Positions 55,696 through 64,000 of a stretch of 64,000 nt of DNA are shown here, piece by piece. Made by a program: the position numbers and the translations under genes. The DNA comes from Huaxiibacter chinensis (lineage in GTDB: Bacteria > Pseudomonadota > Gammaproteobacteria > Enterobacterales > Enterobacteriaceae), in assembly GCF_022171985.1 (NCBI RefSeq), contig NZ_JAJVHF010000001.1, positions 1,054,001 to 1,118,000 on the forward strand. Direction: 5' to 3'. The stretch's first letter is position 1. The number at the start of each line of letters is the position of its first letter. Under the pieces are notes generated by a model, which was not told the DNA's origin, made no database searches, and saw nothing but the letters and a program-made list of their open reading frames with translations.

Positions 55696-56667
55696 TCACC
55701 CGAAGTGATCGTAGCCTTTCCAGTCTAGCGTTACAGGCGCGCCCTCTTTCACAAACTGCAGCCCTTCGCTCTCTGGCATGATCTGCCCTATGCAGGTAAA
55801 CCGCGCGCCCAGATGGCCGAGCGCCACGTCAATCGTCCCACGGTTAAGCTCGGGGACGGTAAAGCAGAGTTCGTAATCTTCACCGCCAGACAGCGCCCAG
55901 CGCAACGCCTGCTCGGGTTCAACGTGGCGGAGGATCTGCTCTGAAAGCGGGAAGAGATCGAGGTCAATCCGTGCTCCCACGCCGCTGGCCTTCAGAATAT
56001 GGCCGAGATCGGAAATAAGCCCGTCAGAGAGGTCAATCGCCGAGCTTGCGCGGTCGCGCAACGCCTGGCCTTGTAAAATACGCGGCGTCGGGCGCAAATG
56101 GCGTTTAACCAGATACGCGCTATCCTGCGCATCTGCGACGGCTAAACGCGCCTGAAGAATCGCTAAGCCTGCCGCGCTGTCGCCCGGGGTTCCCGTCACA
56201 TAGATCCAGTCGCCCGGTTTTGCGCCCGAGCGTTTCAGCGCCCGGCCAACCGGAACATAGCCGTGGATAGCCAGCGTCATCGACAGCGGACCCGCCGTAG
56301 TATCGCCACCGATCAGCTGCATATCATAGTAATTGAGCTGCTCAAAGAGCGCGTCGCTGAAGGCTTCAAGCCAGGCCTCATCGACGGACGGGAGGGTCAG
56401 CGCCAGCGTCAGCCAGGCCGGATCTGCGCCCATGGCCGCCAGATCGCTCACGTTTACCGCCAGCGCTTTATAGGCCAGATCGGCAGGATCGATATCCGGC
56501 AGAAAGTGACGACCGCAGACCAGGGTATCAGTACTGATCGCCAGCGTCTGTTTTTCAGGGATATTGAGCAACGCGCAGTCGTCGCCAATGCCGGTTTCGA
56601 CATCAAGACGAGAGGATCGTACGCGGTCAAAATAACGGGCAATCAGGGAGAATTCGCCGCAAGCCAT
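55696..56667 (-). CDS. thiL: Thiamin-monophosphate kinase ThiL
   Basis: 323 residues, two fewer than E. coli. It phosphorylates thiamin monophosphate to the cofactor thiamin diphosphate. It belongs to the PurM-like ATP-binding family; visible hallmarks are [10 protein letters not shown] near residue 25, [11 protein letters not shown] near 45, IGGDTT near 118 and [14 protein letters not shown] near 212. It follows nusB by 78 bp, a gap holding a terminator-like hairpin. Confidence 0.96.
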   Translation of the reverse strand: MACGEFSLIARYFDRVRSSRLDVETGIGDDCALLNIPEKQTLAISTDTLVCGRHFLPDIDPADLAYKALAVNVSDLAAMGADPAWLTLALTLPSVDEAWLEAFSDALFEQLNYYDMQLIGGDTTAGPLSMTLAIHGYVPVGRALKRSGAKPGDWIYVTGTPGDSAAGLAILQARLAVADAQDSAYLVKRHLRPTPRILQGQALRDRASSAIDLSDGLISDLGHILKASGVGARIDLDLFPLSEQILRHVEPEQALRWALSGGEDYELCFTVPELNRGTIDVALGHLGARFTCIGQIMPESEGLQFVKEGAPVTLDWKGYDHFG

Positions 56668-56690
56668 ACGTTATGCCTCAGCAAAGAAAA

Positions 56691-56739
56691 TAAAAAACCG
56701 GAGCCTGCGCGGCAAACAGGGCCGCGCAGAACTCCGGTT
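56691..56739 (-). terminator. Strong hairpin between nusB and thiL
   Basis: On the minus strand a stem of about 17 bp with a small internal bulge (AACCGGAG..CTGCGCGGC / GCCGCGCAG..CTCCGGTT) is followed by TTTTTTA. It begins 7 bp after the nusB stop. It looks like a full intrinsic terminator lying inside an otherwise collinear operon. Confidence 0.85.
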
Positions 56740-56745
56740 AGCGGA

Positions 56746-57165
56746 TCACTTTTTGCGGGGACGGATCGCAGGGGCTGCTTTATCCAGCACGCCGTTAACA
56801 AACTTATGGCTGTCTTCAGCACCGAAGGTTTTCGCCAGTTCGATCGCTTCGTTGATGGCCACTTTGTACGGCACATCATCACGTTTAGACAGCTCGAACA
56901 GCGCAATGCGCAGCACTGCTTTCTCAACCTGGCCCAGCTCTTCGAGCAGACGGGACAGGTACGGTTTCATTAAACCGTCGAGATACGCGCTATTAGTCGC
57001 CACTCCCGACAGCAGTTCACGGAAGTACAGAACGTCAACGTCTTTGACGTCTTGCTCCGCCAGGAACTGATATTCAACATCAGCGATGTCGTTCTGGGAC
57101 AACTGCCAGGAGTAAAGTGCCTGGACGGCACATTCACGGGCGCGGCGACGAGCAGCAGGTTTCAC
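56746..57165 (-). CDS. nusB: Transcription antitermination factor NusB
   Basis: 139 residues, the E. coli length. It is an all-helical protein that binds boxA RNA together with NusE (S10) in rRNA and lambda antitermination. The Arg-rich N-terminus ([25 protein letters not shown]) and the [29 protein letters not shown] tail are typical. It follows ribE by about 20 bp. Confidence 0.97.
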   Translation of the reverse strand: MKPAARRRARECAVQALYSWQLSQNDIADVEYQFLAEQDVKDVDVLYFRELLSGVATNSAYLDGLMKPYLSRLLEELGQVEKAVLRIALFELSKRDDVPYKVAINEAIELAKTFGAEDSHKFVNGVLDKAAPAIRPRKK

Positions 57166-57185
57166 GGATTTCCCCTTACAAAAAA

Positions 57186-57656
57186 TCAGGCCTTGATGGC
57201 TTTCAATACATTGATCATTTCAAGCGCGGTCAGTGCAGCTTCTGCACCTTTGTTACCGGCTTTGGTGCCAGCACGTTCGATGGCTTGTTCAATACTTTCG
57301 GTGGTCAACACGCCAAACGCGACAGGAATTTCAGCATCCTGTGCAACGTGCGCCAGACCATTGCTTGCACCGCCCGCCACATATTCAAAGTGGGCAGTGC
57401 CGCCACGAATAACGGTACCCAGTGCGATCACCGCGTCATATTTACCGGTTTTCGCCAGTGCGCCCGCTGCCAGAGGCAGTTCATAAGCACCTGGAACCCA
57501 AACAACGGTAATATTGTCATCTTTCACCTGGCCAATACGTTTCAGGGCGTCAATCGCACCGTCCAGCAGGCTATCGTTGATGAAGTTGTTGAAACGCGCA
57601 ATGGTGATGGCGACGCGAGCGTCCGGGGTAGCTACAGCAGCTTCAATAATGTTCAT
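57186..57656 (-). CDS. ribE: 6,7-Dimethyl-8-ribityllumazine synthase
   Basis: 156 residues, the E. coli length. It condenses 5-amino-6-ribitylaminouracil with dihydroxybutanone phosphate in riboflavin synthesis. The catalytic His89 in [14 protein letters not shown] is present, with the substrate-binding VPGAYELP segment near residue 54. In other naming it is ribH. It lies between ribD and nusB on the same strand. Confidence 0.97.
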   Translation of the reverse strand: MNIIEAAVATPDARVAITIARFNNFINDSLLDGAIDALKRIGQVKDDNITVVWVPGAYELPLAAGALAKTGKYDAVIALGTVIRGGTAHFEYVAGGASNGLAHVAQDAEIPVAFGVLTTESIEQAIERAGTKAGNKGAEAALTALEMINVLKAIKA

Positions 57657-57743
57657 ACTCTTCCTTTACGGGTTCATTTGGCCCCGCAGGGGGGCGGATT
57701 TTATCATAATACTTTGCGTACTGCTTCCCTATTTCAGAAAGCC

Positions 57744-58847
57744 TTACGCTGACGTTAAATGCAGGCACACATCCGGTCCAACCTGACGGATCTCGCTAAA
57801 CGTAAGTTGCGGTGCATCGGCCAGATTCTCAAGACCGGGCAACACAAACAGACCGCGAGCGTCGGTGCCTAATAATTTAGGCGCCATGTAAACCACCAGC
57901 TCATCCACCAGGCCCGCCTGCAGCAGCGCGCCTGCGAGCGTAGGACCGGCTTCGACCCAGATGCTGTTCACCTGCTGCTTCCCGAGCAGCATCATCAACA
58001 CCACCAGATCGAGGTGTCCGTTGTGCTCGGGCACCCGAACAGTGCGGACGCTCTCCGGCCATTTACGCGTATCGTCCTGCGTGCGGGCAAACCAGGTTTC
58101 ACCGGGTTGCTGCACAATACGGTGCTCGGGCGTCACGCGGTTCTGGCTGTCAATCACGATACGGAGCGGCTGACGCAGGTTTTCCCGCGGATAGAGCGCC
58201 TGAGTCTCGGCGTTCAGTTCATCCCAACGGACGGTCATCGCCGGATCGTCGGCAAGCACCGTCTCACTGCTGGTGAGAATAGCATGGCTTTGCGCGCGCA
58301 GACGTTGCACATCGCGCCTTGCTTGCGGCGAGGTTATCCACTGACTTTCGCCGTTCGCCATCGCCGTACGGCCATCAAGCGAAGCGCCGAGTTTGAGCTG
58401 AATATACGGAAAGCCGGTGCGCATCCGCTTGAGGAAGCCCTTATTCAGCGCTTCGGTCTCCTGCATCATCAGGCCATGGCTGACGTCGATGCCTTCCTGC
58501 TGCAAACGATATAAGCCACGTCCGGCGACCTGAGGATTAGGATCCTGCATCGCCGCGACCACCCGGGCAACGCCTGCGTTAATCAGCGCTTCACAGCATG
58601 GCGGCGTACGGCCATGATGGCTGCAAGGCTCTAAGGTGACATAGGCCGTGGCGCCGCGCGCCTTCTCCCCGGCCATTCGCAGGGCGTGGACTTCAGCATG
58701 CGGTTCGCCCGCACGATAGTGAAAACCTTCACCAACTATTTCGCCATCTTTGACGATCACGCAGCCCACATTGGGATTAGGGTGCGTGGTGAAACGCCCG
58801 CGCTGCGCCAGTTTGAGCGCACGCGCCATGTATATCTCATCCTGCAT
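57744..58847 (-). CDS. ribD: Riboflavin deaminase/reductase RibD
   Basis: 367 residues, the E. coli length. The N-terminal deaminase domain has the zinc ligands His50, Cys75 and Cys84 (GEPHAEVHAL and EPCSHHGRTPPC). The C-terminal reductase domain follows from about residue 147. It catalyses two successive steps of riboflavin synthesis. The frame is open up to 58937 through the end of nrdR, but the conserved start MQDEIYMARAL at 58847 has AGGATTAAG upstream. It lies 4 bp after nrdR. Confidence 0.97.
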   Translation of the reverse strand: MQDEIYMARALKLAQRGRFTTHPNPNVGCVIVKDGEIVGEGFHYRAGEPHAEVHALRMAGEKARGATAYVTLEPCSHHGRTPPCCEALINAGVARVVAAMQDPNPQVAGRGLYRLQQEGIDVSHGLMMQETEALNKGFLKRMRTGFPYIQLKLGASLDGRTAMANGESQWITSPQARRDVQRLRAQSHAILTSSETVLADDPAMTVRWDELNAETQALYPRENLRQPLRIVIDSQNRVTPEHRIVQQPGETWFARTQDDTRKWPESVRTVRVPEHNGHLDLVVLMMLLGKQQVNSIWVEAGPTLAGALLQAGLVDELVVYMAPKLLGTDARGLFVLPGLENLADAPQLTFSEIRQVGPDVCLHLTSA

Positions 58848-58851
58848 GGGC

Positions 58852-59313
<462 letters not shown>

Positions 59314-59454
59314 CTATCTGGTTAACTGACTTTCATTTTACCCTGAACTGGGCTGACAACAAAGGAAGAGCGTTTTTGAGACAAAGGATCTATACCAGGG
59401 CGCCATTGGCTGTCTACCATTAAAGCGATCCGATAGTTGAAGGAAATAAACGCA

Positions 59455-59994
59455 ATGACAAGACGTTACCTAAGAATTCTGCTGGTGGGAAGTCTCTTCA
59501 CCCTTAACGCCTGTGCACAGCAAACTGAAGTTCGCGAGATGAAAGAAAGCGTCAGTACGCTGAACACCGCGATGAGCAAACTGAATCAGGAAACCGTGAA
59601 GATTACCCAGCAAAACGCGCTCAATGCGAAATCAACAAGCGGCGTGTATCTGTTACCCGGCGCAAATACCCCTGCGCGTTTGAACAGCCAAATCGGGACG
59701 CTAAAGATGTCACTGGTGAACCTTGCGCCGAACGCCGGGGGCACGCGTGCAACGTTGCGCATTCAGGGCGAATCAAACGATCCTCTGCCGGCCTTTAGCG
59801 GTACCGTTGAGTGGGGCCAGATTCAGGGCACGACCGATTCTTACCAGGAAGTGAACGTACAGCAGCAGCTGATCAACGCCCCGGCCAGCGTGCTTGCCCC
59901 CAGTGATGTGGATATCCCGTTACAGTTGAACGGCGTGACACCTGAGCAGTTAGGCTTTGTCCGTATCCACGATATTCAACCCGTCGCGCAGTAA
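59455..59994 (+). CDS. yajI: YajI lipoprotein (DUF3251)
   Basis: 179 residues. The signal peptide MTRRYLRILLVGSLFTLNAC has a lipobox-like LNAC with Cys20 as the lipidation site, followed by AQQ. A predicted coiled segment (about 25-65, EVREMKESVSTLNTAMSKLNQETVKI) precedes a beta-rich DUF3251 domain. Function unknown. The ATG at 59455 follows GAAGGAAATAA; a TTG at 59437 is the longer but weaker alternative. It precedes tsx on the same strand. Confidence 0.9.
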   Translation: MTRRYLRILLVGSLFTLNACAQQTEVREMKESVSTLNTAMSKLNQETVKITQQNALNAKSTSGVYLLPGANTPARLNSQIGTLKMSLVNLAPNAGGTRATLRIQGESNDPLPAFSGTVEWGQIQGTTDSYQEVNVQQQLINAPASVLAPSDVDIPLQLNGVTPEQLGFVRIHDIQPVAQ

Positions 59995-60130
59995 TCTTCT
60001 TTAGCGGAACGTTTCATTCGTTCCGCTCCTCTTACTTCCCGCAAAGATTGGCAACATAAATGTTTGCCGTTACAATCCCCGCCGTTTAAAGTACGCAAAC
60101 GTGAACGCAATCGATTACGCGTATGAGAGA

Positions 60131-60174
60131 TATGTGAAACAACACATATTTTTGTGAGCAGGGATTCCTATAAT
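60131..60174 (+). promoter_or_regulatory. CRP-dependent promoter of tsx
   Basis: The near-perfect palindrome ATATGTGAAACAACACATAT (60130-60149) is a CRP site, and a consensus -10 TATAAT lies at 60169-60174. This puts CRP about 40.5 bp upstream of the predicted start, a class II arrangement, as at the E. coli tsx P2 promoter that is also repressed by CytR. A second CRP half-site (TGTGA) is at 60053-60057 of the following segment's numbering equivalent, 60153-60157. Confidence 0.8.
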
Positions 60175-60259
60175 AGGCTCCGCAGAAACACGAAATATTT
60201 AGAAACGCAATTCGCGCATTTTTCACTCCCGGAAGGGAATTTCAATCAGTGGCATGATT

Positions 60260-61144
60260 ATGAAAAAAACATTATTAGCAGCCGGTGCAGTTCTGGCCCT
60301 CTCTTCGTCTTTCGCTGTCAGCGCAGCCGAAAATACCAAACCAGAATTTGTGTCTGACTGGTGGCATCAGAGCGTCAACGTGGTAGGCAGCTACCACACC
60401 CGTTTTGGACCACAAATCCGCAACGATACCTACCTGGAATATGAAGCTTTCGCTAAAAAAGACTGGTTTGATTTCTATGGTTACATGGATGCCCCGGTCT
60501 TCTTCGGCGGTAACACCGATGCAAAAGGTATCTGGAACCACGGCTCTCCTCTCTTCATGGAAATCGAGCCTCGCTTCTCTATCGACAAGCTGACGGGCGC
60601 AGACCTGAGCTTTGGTCCGTTTAAAGAGTGGTACGTTGCCAACAACTACATCTACGATATGGGCCGCAATAAGTCCGGTCGTCAGAGCACCTGGTATATG
60701 GGTCTGGGTACCGACATCGACACGGGCCTGCCAATGAGCCTGTCCCTGAACGTGTACGCCAAATACCAGTGGCAGAACTATGGCGCAGCGAACGAGAACG
60801 AATGGGACGGCTACCGTTTCAAAGTGAAATACTTTGTGCCAATCACCCAGCTGTGGGGCGGTAACCTGAGCTACATCGGTTTCACCAACTTTGACTGGGG
60901 TTCAGACCTGGGCGACAACGACTTCCGTGACCTGAACGGTAAGAAAGCGCGTACCAACGACTCCATCGCGTCCAGCCACATCCTGGCGCTGAACTACGAT
61001 CACTGGCACTACTCTGTGGTGGCACGTTACTGGCACAACGGTGGCCAGTGGAACGACGACGCGAGCCTGAACTTCGGCAATGGCGACTTTAGCGTGCGTT
61101 CTACCGGCTGGGGTGGTTACCTGGTCGTCGGTTACAACTTCTAA
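60260..61144 (+). CDS. tsx: Nucleoside-specific outer-membrane channel Tsx
   Basis: 294 residues, the E. coli length. It is a 12-strand beta-barrel that admits nucleosides and deoxynucleosides and serves as receptor for phage T6 and colicin K in E. coli. The signal peptide is [22 protein letters not shown], mature start AENTKPEF, and the C-terminal Phe of outer-membrane proteins is present (GYLVVGYNF). The surface loop near residues 210-235 ([16 protein letters not shown]) differs most from E. coli, as expected for a phage-contact loop. ATG at 60254 is a possible alternative start two codons earlier. Confidence 0.97.
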   Translation: MKKTLLAAGAVLALSSSFAVSAAENTKPEFVSDWWHQSVNVVGSYHTRFGPQIRNDTYLEYEAFAKKDWFDFYGYMDAPVFFGGNTDAKGIWNHGSPLFMEIEPRFSIDKLTGADLSFGPFKEWYVANNYIYDMGRNKSGRQSTWYMGLGTDIDTGLPMSLSLNVYAKYQWQNYGAANENEWDGYRFKVKYFVPITQLWGGNLSYIGFTNFDWGSDLGDNDFRDLNGKKARTNDSIASSHILALNYDHWHYSVVARYWHNGGQWNDDASLNFGNGDFSVRSTGWGGYLVVGYNF

Positions 61145-61169
61145 TCTGTGCGGGATTGTGCGGGCTGAT

Positions 61170-61203
61170 GCCCTCACCCTGACCCTCTCCCACAGGGAGA
61201 GGG
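61170..61203. repeat. Dispersed extragenic hairpin repeat, copy 2
   Basis: GCCCTCACCCTGACCCTCTCCC followed by CACAGGGAGAGGG is the same unit as at 55595-55635 with two or three base changes. It sits between tsx and its terminator. This type of C/T-rich hairpin is common between genes in Enterobacter-like genomes. Confidence 0.85.
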
Positions 61204-61214
61204 AACAAACACTA

Positions 61215-61240
61215 AAAACGGCAACACACGTTGCCGTTTT
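61215..61240 (+). terminator. Intrinsic terminator of tsx
   Basis: An 11-bp perfect stem AAAACGGCAAC / GTTGCCGTTTT with an ACAC loop, followed by GCTTTT. It lies about 70 bp after the tsx stop and also ends the convergent gene at 61265 if read backward. Confidence 0.9.
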
Positions 61241-61264
61241 GCTTTTACCTCGCCGCCCGGCTTT

Positions 61265-61945
61265 TTACTGCTTAACCTTGCGCAGAAAATCCGCCAGCGA
61301 TCTGTCCGTACTCTCGCTAAATCGCCTCTCCGTCATCACAATATTGAGACACCGGTCGAGCCGGAAACAGCGGTAGTCATCACGCCGTTCACACCATGCG
61401 GCCAGCAGCCAGTGTTCTCCCCAGAAGAACAGCCCCAGCGGCTGAATGTCGCGCCATGTCAGATGCCCGGCTTCATCACGATAATGCAGCGCCAGAACGC
61501 ACTGGGCAGAAATAGCCTGATGAATAACATCGAAATCGCTGCGCGAATACGGCTGAAGCGCAATATCCGGTGCATATATCCGCGTCTGCTCCGCCTTGCG
61601 TCGGCTCTCCTCGGGCAGGATCGCCAGCACCTTTTCCTGCGCCGACTCAAGCTCACGCGAGAGCGAGTCGCCTCCCCAGGTTTTAAGCAGACGGATAGCG
61701 ACCATGAGCGCTTCAGATTCTTTGTTCGTGAGCATCAGCGGCGGTAAGTCGAAACCCGCCATCAGCCGGTATCCGCTTCCCGCCTCCCCTTCCACCGGGA
61801 CGCCGGAAAGCGACAGGTCGCGGATATCGCGGTATACGGTCCGTTCCGACACGCTCAATCTGTCCGCCAGATGCGCTGCCGTTGTCAGACGCCTGCCCCG
61901 CAGGATCTGCACAATCTGAAACAAACGGTCAGCGCGTCGGGTCAT
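61265..61945 (-). CDS. YafY-type transcriptional regulator with WYL domain
   Basis: 226 residues. The N-terminal winged helix of the DeoR/HTH_11 type (MTRRADRLFQIVQILRGRRLTTAAHLADRLSVSERTVYRDI) is followed by a WYL domain (about 135-225) that binds nucleotides or small ligands. The WYL core here reads ALHYRDEAGHLTWRDIQPLGLFFWGEHWLLAAWC. It lies 14 bp downstream of a VOC-family gene on the same strand, a pairing seen elsewhere for this family. E. coli carries yajD at this position instead, so this is accessory DNA. Confidence 0.85.
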   Translation of the reverse strand: MTRRADRLFQIVQILRGRRLTTAAHLADRLSVSERTVYRDIRDLSLSGVPVEGEAGSGYRLMAGFDLPPLMLTNKESEALMVAIRLLKTWGGDSLSRELESAQEKVLAILPEESRRKAEQTRIYAPDIALQPYSRSDFDVIHQAISAQCVLALHYRDEAGHLTWRDIQPLGLFFWGEHWLLAAWCERRDDYRCFRLDRCLNIVMTERRFSESTDRSLADFLRKVKQ

Positions 61946-61959
61946 ATCGTATTGAGCTC

Positions 61960-62325
61960 TCAGGCAGGTTGATGGAGGCCGACGCGGTTACCTTCGCTGT
62001 CGGTGAACAAGGCTATAGTGCCGATGCCTCGCGGCAATTCCAGCGGGCCAAACACGCACTCGCCGCCCGCAGAGGACACGCGTTCGAGCGTCGCCGTCAG
62101 GTTGTCCGTATGCAGATAAATAATAGCCCCCTGCACGGACGGTGTAATGCCCTCAAATTTTGCCAGCGCGCCGCCGGTGGCCGGATCGTCATGCGGGAAT
62201 ATGGCTAACTCAGCCACATCCATCTTCTCTCGTCTCAGCTGTACCTGCATCACAGGCTCATAAAATGTGATAGCGCGATCCATATCGGCCACGGGAATTT
62301 CAAACCAGTTAATGACGCTTTTCAT
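61960..62325 (-). CDS. VOC-family (glyoxalase-like) protein
   Basis: 121 residues, a single vicinal-oxygen-chelate fold domain (two beta-alpha-beta-beta-beta units). Visible features are INWFEIPVADMDRAITFYEPVM at the start and GTIALFTDSEGNRVGLHQPA at the end. Such proteins may be glyoxalases, bleomycin-type binding proteins or dioxygenases; the reaction here is unknown. It precedes the YafY-type regulator, and a 9-bp palindrome lies upstream at 62373-62396. Confidence 0.83.
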   Translation of the reverse strand: MKSVINWFEIPVADMDRAITFYEPVMQVQLRREKMDVAELAIFPHDDPATGGALAKFEGITPSVQGAIIYLHTDNLTATLERVSSAGGECVFGPLELPRGIGTIALFTDSEGNRVGLHQPA

Positions 62326-62372
62326 AGAGACTCCTGACTGTTGTTTGGGTTCAGAAGGAGTCTACGACAGGG

Positions 62373-62396
62373 CTCCTGACACCATACTGTCAGGAG
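62373..62396. promoter_or_regulatory. Palindrome upstream of the VOC-yafY-like pair
   Basis: CTCCTGACA / TGTCAGGAG, perfect 9-bp arms around a 6-bp centre, lies 48 bp before the VOC start. It is a candidate operator for the YafY-like regulator, which would then be autoregulated. A partial extra copy (CAGGAGC) follows at 62404-62410. Confidence 0.55.
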
Positions 62397-62414
62397 TGTT
62401 TGCCAGGAGCAGAT

Positions 62415-62445
62415 AAAAAAAATCCCGGTCAACAGACCGGGATTT
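62415..62445 (-). terminator. Intrinsic terminator of secD-secF
   Basis: On the minus strand AAATCCCGGTC / GACCGGGATTT (11-bp perfect stem, 4-nt loop) is followed by a run of T. It lies about 23 bp after the secF stop. Confidence 0.92.
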
Positions 62446-62467
62446 CGGGAGCGAACGCGACGTCGCC

Positions 62468-63439
62468 TTACGGAAGAATTGACGGCTGGTCCGCCCCTTC
62501 CTTCTCGACCTTCTGCTGGATCAGATGCTCGCGCTTCATGCCGAGTTTCAGTGCCAGTGCGGAAGCGACGTAGATAGACGAAGCCGTACCGATGGAGACG
62601 CCGATCAGCATGGTCAGCGAGAAGCCTTCCAGTACCGGGCCACCGAAGAGGAACAGCATCAGGATCACCATCAAGGTGGTTCCGGATGTGATCAACGTAC
62701 GATGCAGCGTCTGGGTCAACGACACGTTAAAGATTTCGTACGGCGTGCCGCGACGGATCTTACGGAAGTTTTCACGAATACGGTCAGATACCACGATACT
62801 GTCGTTCAGTGAGTAACCGATAACGGACATCAGGGATGCCACGATTGTCAGGTCAATCTCAATGTGGAACAGAGACAGTATGCCCATGGTGATCACCACG
62901 TCGTGCGCCAGAGCGATAACAACCCCCGCCGCCAGACGCCACTCAAAGCGGAAACCGACGTAAACCAGAATGGAGATCAGCGCCACCAGCAGCGCCATCG
63001 CACCATTTTGCGCCAGGTCAGCACCAACGCTTGGCCCGACGAACTCGATACGCTTAACCGCCGCATTCTGGCTGGTTGTTTCGTTAATCACGTTAACAAC
63101 TTTGCTGCCCAGCTCCTGGCTGCCATTGGCATCGTGCACCGGCGGCATACGTACCATGATGTCCCGGCTGCTGCCGAAGTTCTGCAGCAGCGGCTCTTCA
63201 AAGCCCGCTTTCTGCAGAGACTGGCGCATCTGGTCCATATCGACCGGTTTTTCCAGGGAGATCTCAATTACCGTACCACCGGTGAAATCAAGTCCCCAGT
63301 TAAAGCCTTTCACGCCCATGACGATAAGGGAGAGGATCAGCAGTAAACCTGAAATGCCGAAAGCCCAGTAGTCCCAGCGCATAAAGTCCCAGACTTTACG
63401 GCCGTGGTTCAATTGTTCAACAGTATATTCCTGTGCCAC
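62468..63439 (-). CDS. secF: Protein translocase subunit SecF
   Basis: 323 residues, the E. coli length. It is a six-helix inner-membrane protein of the RND-like SecDF family with a periplasmic domain between helices 1 and 2. The conserved [11 protein letters not shown] motif follows helix 1. With SecD it uses the proton gradient to help pull proteins out on the periplasmic side of SecYEG. It follows secD by 10 bp. Confidence 0.97.
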   Translation of the reverse strand: MAQEYTVEQLNHGRKVWDFMRWDYWAFGISGLLLILSLIVMGVKGFNWGLDFTGGTVIEISLEKPVDMDQMRQSLQKAGFEEPLLQNFGSSRDIMVRMPPVHDANGSQELGSKVVNVINETTSQNAAVKRIEFVGPSVGADLAQNGAMALLVALISILVYVGFRFEWRLAAGVVIALAHDVVITMGILSLFHIEIDLTIVASLMSVIGYSLNDSIVVSDRIRENFRKIRRGTPYEIFNVSLTQTLHRTLITSGTTLMVILMLFLFGGPVLEGFSLTMLIGVSIGTASSIYVASALALKLGMKREHLIQQKVEKEGADQPSILP

Positions 63440-63449
63440 AACGCACTCC

Positions 63450-64000
63450 TCAGATAGACAGCTTTTTGACGCGCTTGCCGCCGTACAGCAGGTTCACGAT
63501 GGCACGGGTGCCGATAATAGCAGTAAACATCGACGTTGCCACACCGATACCGGTGGTGATAGCAAAGCCTTTAATCGCGCCAGTACCCACTGCATACAGG
63601 ATTAGTACCTTAATCAGTGTTGTAATGTTCGCATCGAAGATGGAGCTGAAAGCGCCTTTATAGCCTTCATCGATCGCCTGTTGTACGGAGCGACCGTTGC
63701 TCAGTTCTTCTTTAATACGTTCATTTATCAGTACGTTGGCATCGACCGCCACCGCAAGGGTCAGCACGATACCCGCGATACCCGGCATCGTCAGCGTTGC
63801 GCCAGGCAGCAGGGACATAATGCCGATAATCATCACCAGGTTTGCAAGCAGCGCAGTGGTCGCAATCATGCCAAACTTCTTATAGAAGAACAGCATGAAC
63901 AGGATAGAGACCGCCAGACCTGCCAGACATGCTTCCAGACCCTGCGTGATGTTTTGCATCCCCAGCGTTGGACCAATGGTACGCTCTTCAACAATCTGAA
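63450..64000 (-). CDS. secD: Protein translocase subunit SecD, C-terminal part (runs off window)
   Basis: The last 183 residues of SecD; the start lies beyond position 64000. The visible part begins [27 protein letters not shown] and contains membrane helices 2-6 with the proton-path motif [19 protein letters not shown], ending [11 protein letters not shown]. The reading frame is open through the window edge, so this is not a truncated gene. It precedes secF as in all enterics. Confidence 0.97.
   Translation of the reverse strand, partial: QIVEERTIGPTLGMQNITQGLEACLAGLAVSILFMLFFYKKFGMIATTALLANLVMIIGIMSLLPGATLTMPGIAGIVLTLAVAVDANVLINERIKEELSNGRSVQQAIDEGYKGAFSSIFDANITTLIKVLILYAVGTGAIKGFAITTGIGVATSMFTAIIGTRAIVNLLYGGKRVKKLSI

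Noticed and set aside
60152..60168. Second CRP site candidate next to the tsx -10 (TGTGAGCAGGGATTCC)
   Set aside because: Only the TGTGA half matches, and its centre would be too close to the start of transcription for activation. In the tsx promoter entry only the half-site at 60153-60157 is meant.

Overview
The window is chromosomal DNA from a member of the Enterobacteriaceae, most likely Enterobacter or a close relative. Gene order follows the Escherichia coli amtB-to-secD segment almost step by step: amtB-glnK-mdlBA-decR, cof-ybaE-queC-fadM-ybaV-ppiD-hupB-lon-clpXP-tig-bolA-yajG-ampG-cyoABCDE, then yajR-yajQ-panE-yajL-thiI-xseB-ispA-dxs-yajO-thiL-nusB-ribE-ribD-nrdR-yajI-tsx and secF-secD. 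Protein lengths match the E. coli orthologues to within a few residues. I see no rRNA, tRNA, insertion sequence, prophage or CRISPR array.

Three blocks interrupt the conserved backbone. (1) Next to decR there is a PLP-dependent cysteine desulfhydrase-like gene (ccdA-like). (2) Between cyoE and yajR, about 27.8-41.9 kb, lies a 14-kb sugar island. It holds fucI-fucK-fucU on the minus strand. Divergently it holds a ribose-type ABC importer (ATPase, permease, binding protein), an FGGY D-ribulokinase-like kinase, a LacI/FruR-type regulator and fucA. A further minus-strand pair encodes a DUF2961/GH172-like glycoside hydrolase and a GPH-type sugar symporter. Three near-identical 16-bp palindromes, two in the divergent promoter and one in front of the GH172 gene, tie these units into one apparent regulon. 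FucI also converts D-arabinose to D-ribulose, a D-ribulokinase-like enzyme is present, and characterised GH172 enzymes act on D-arabinofuranosides or D-fructofuranosides. I therefore propose a D-arabinose / D-arabinofuranoside (plus L-fucose) utilisation system. (3) Between yajL and thiI, 45.6-49.8 kb, is a small operon with a PTS EIIC, a GH4 6-phospho-beta-glucosidase and a NagB-like deaminase, followed by a convergent GntR/UTRA regulator. It has no EIIA or EIIB of its own.

Two genes carry apparent single-base frameshifts, both explained by loss of one G: ybaE (G run at 7693-7697) and the ABC permease (near 34160). They may be true pseudogenes or consensus errors.

Visible regulation includes a textbook sigma-54 promoter with an NtrC-like site in front of glnK-amtB, sigma-32 promoters for lon and clpPX, an ArcA-like site and sigma-70 promoter for cyo, a CRP site in the fucI divergent region, and a CRP-dependent tsx promoter. 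Many intrinsic terminators are clear, including one inside the nusB-thiL unit. A dispersed extragenic hairpin repeat occurs after yajO and after tsx. Near the right end a YafY-type WYL regulator and a VOC protein occupy the place where E. coli has yajD.
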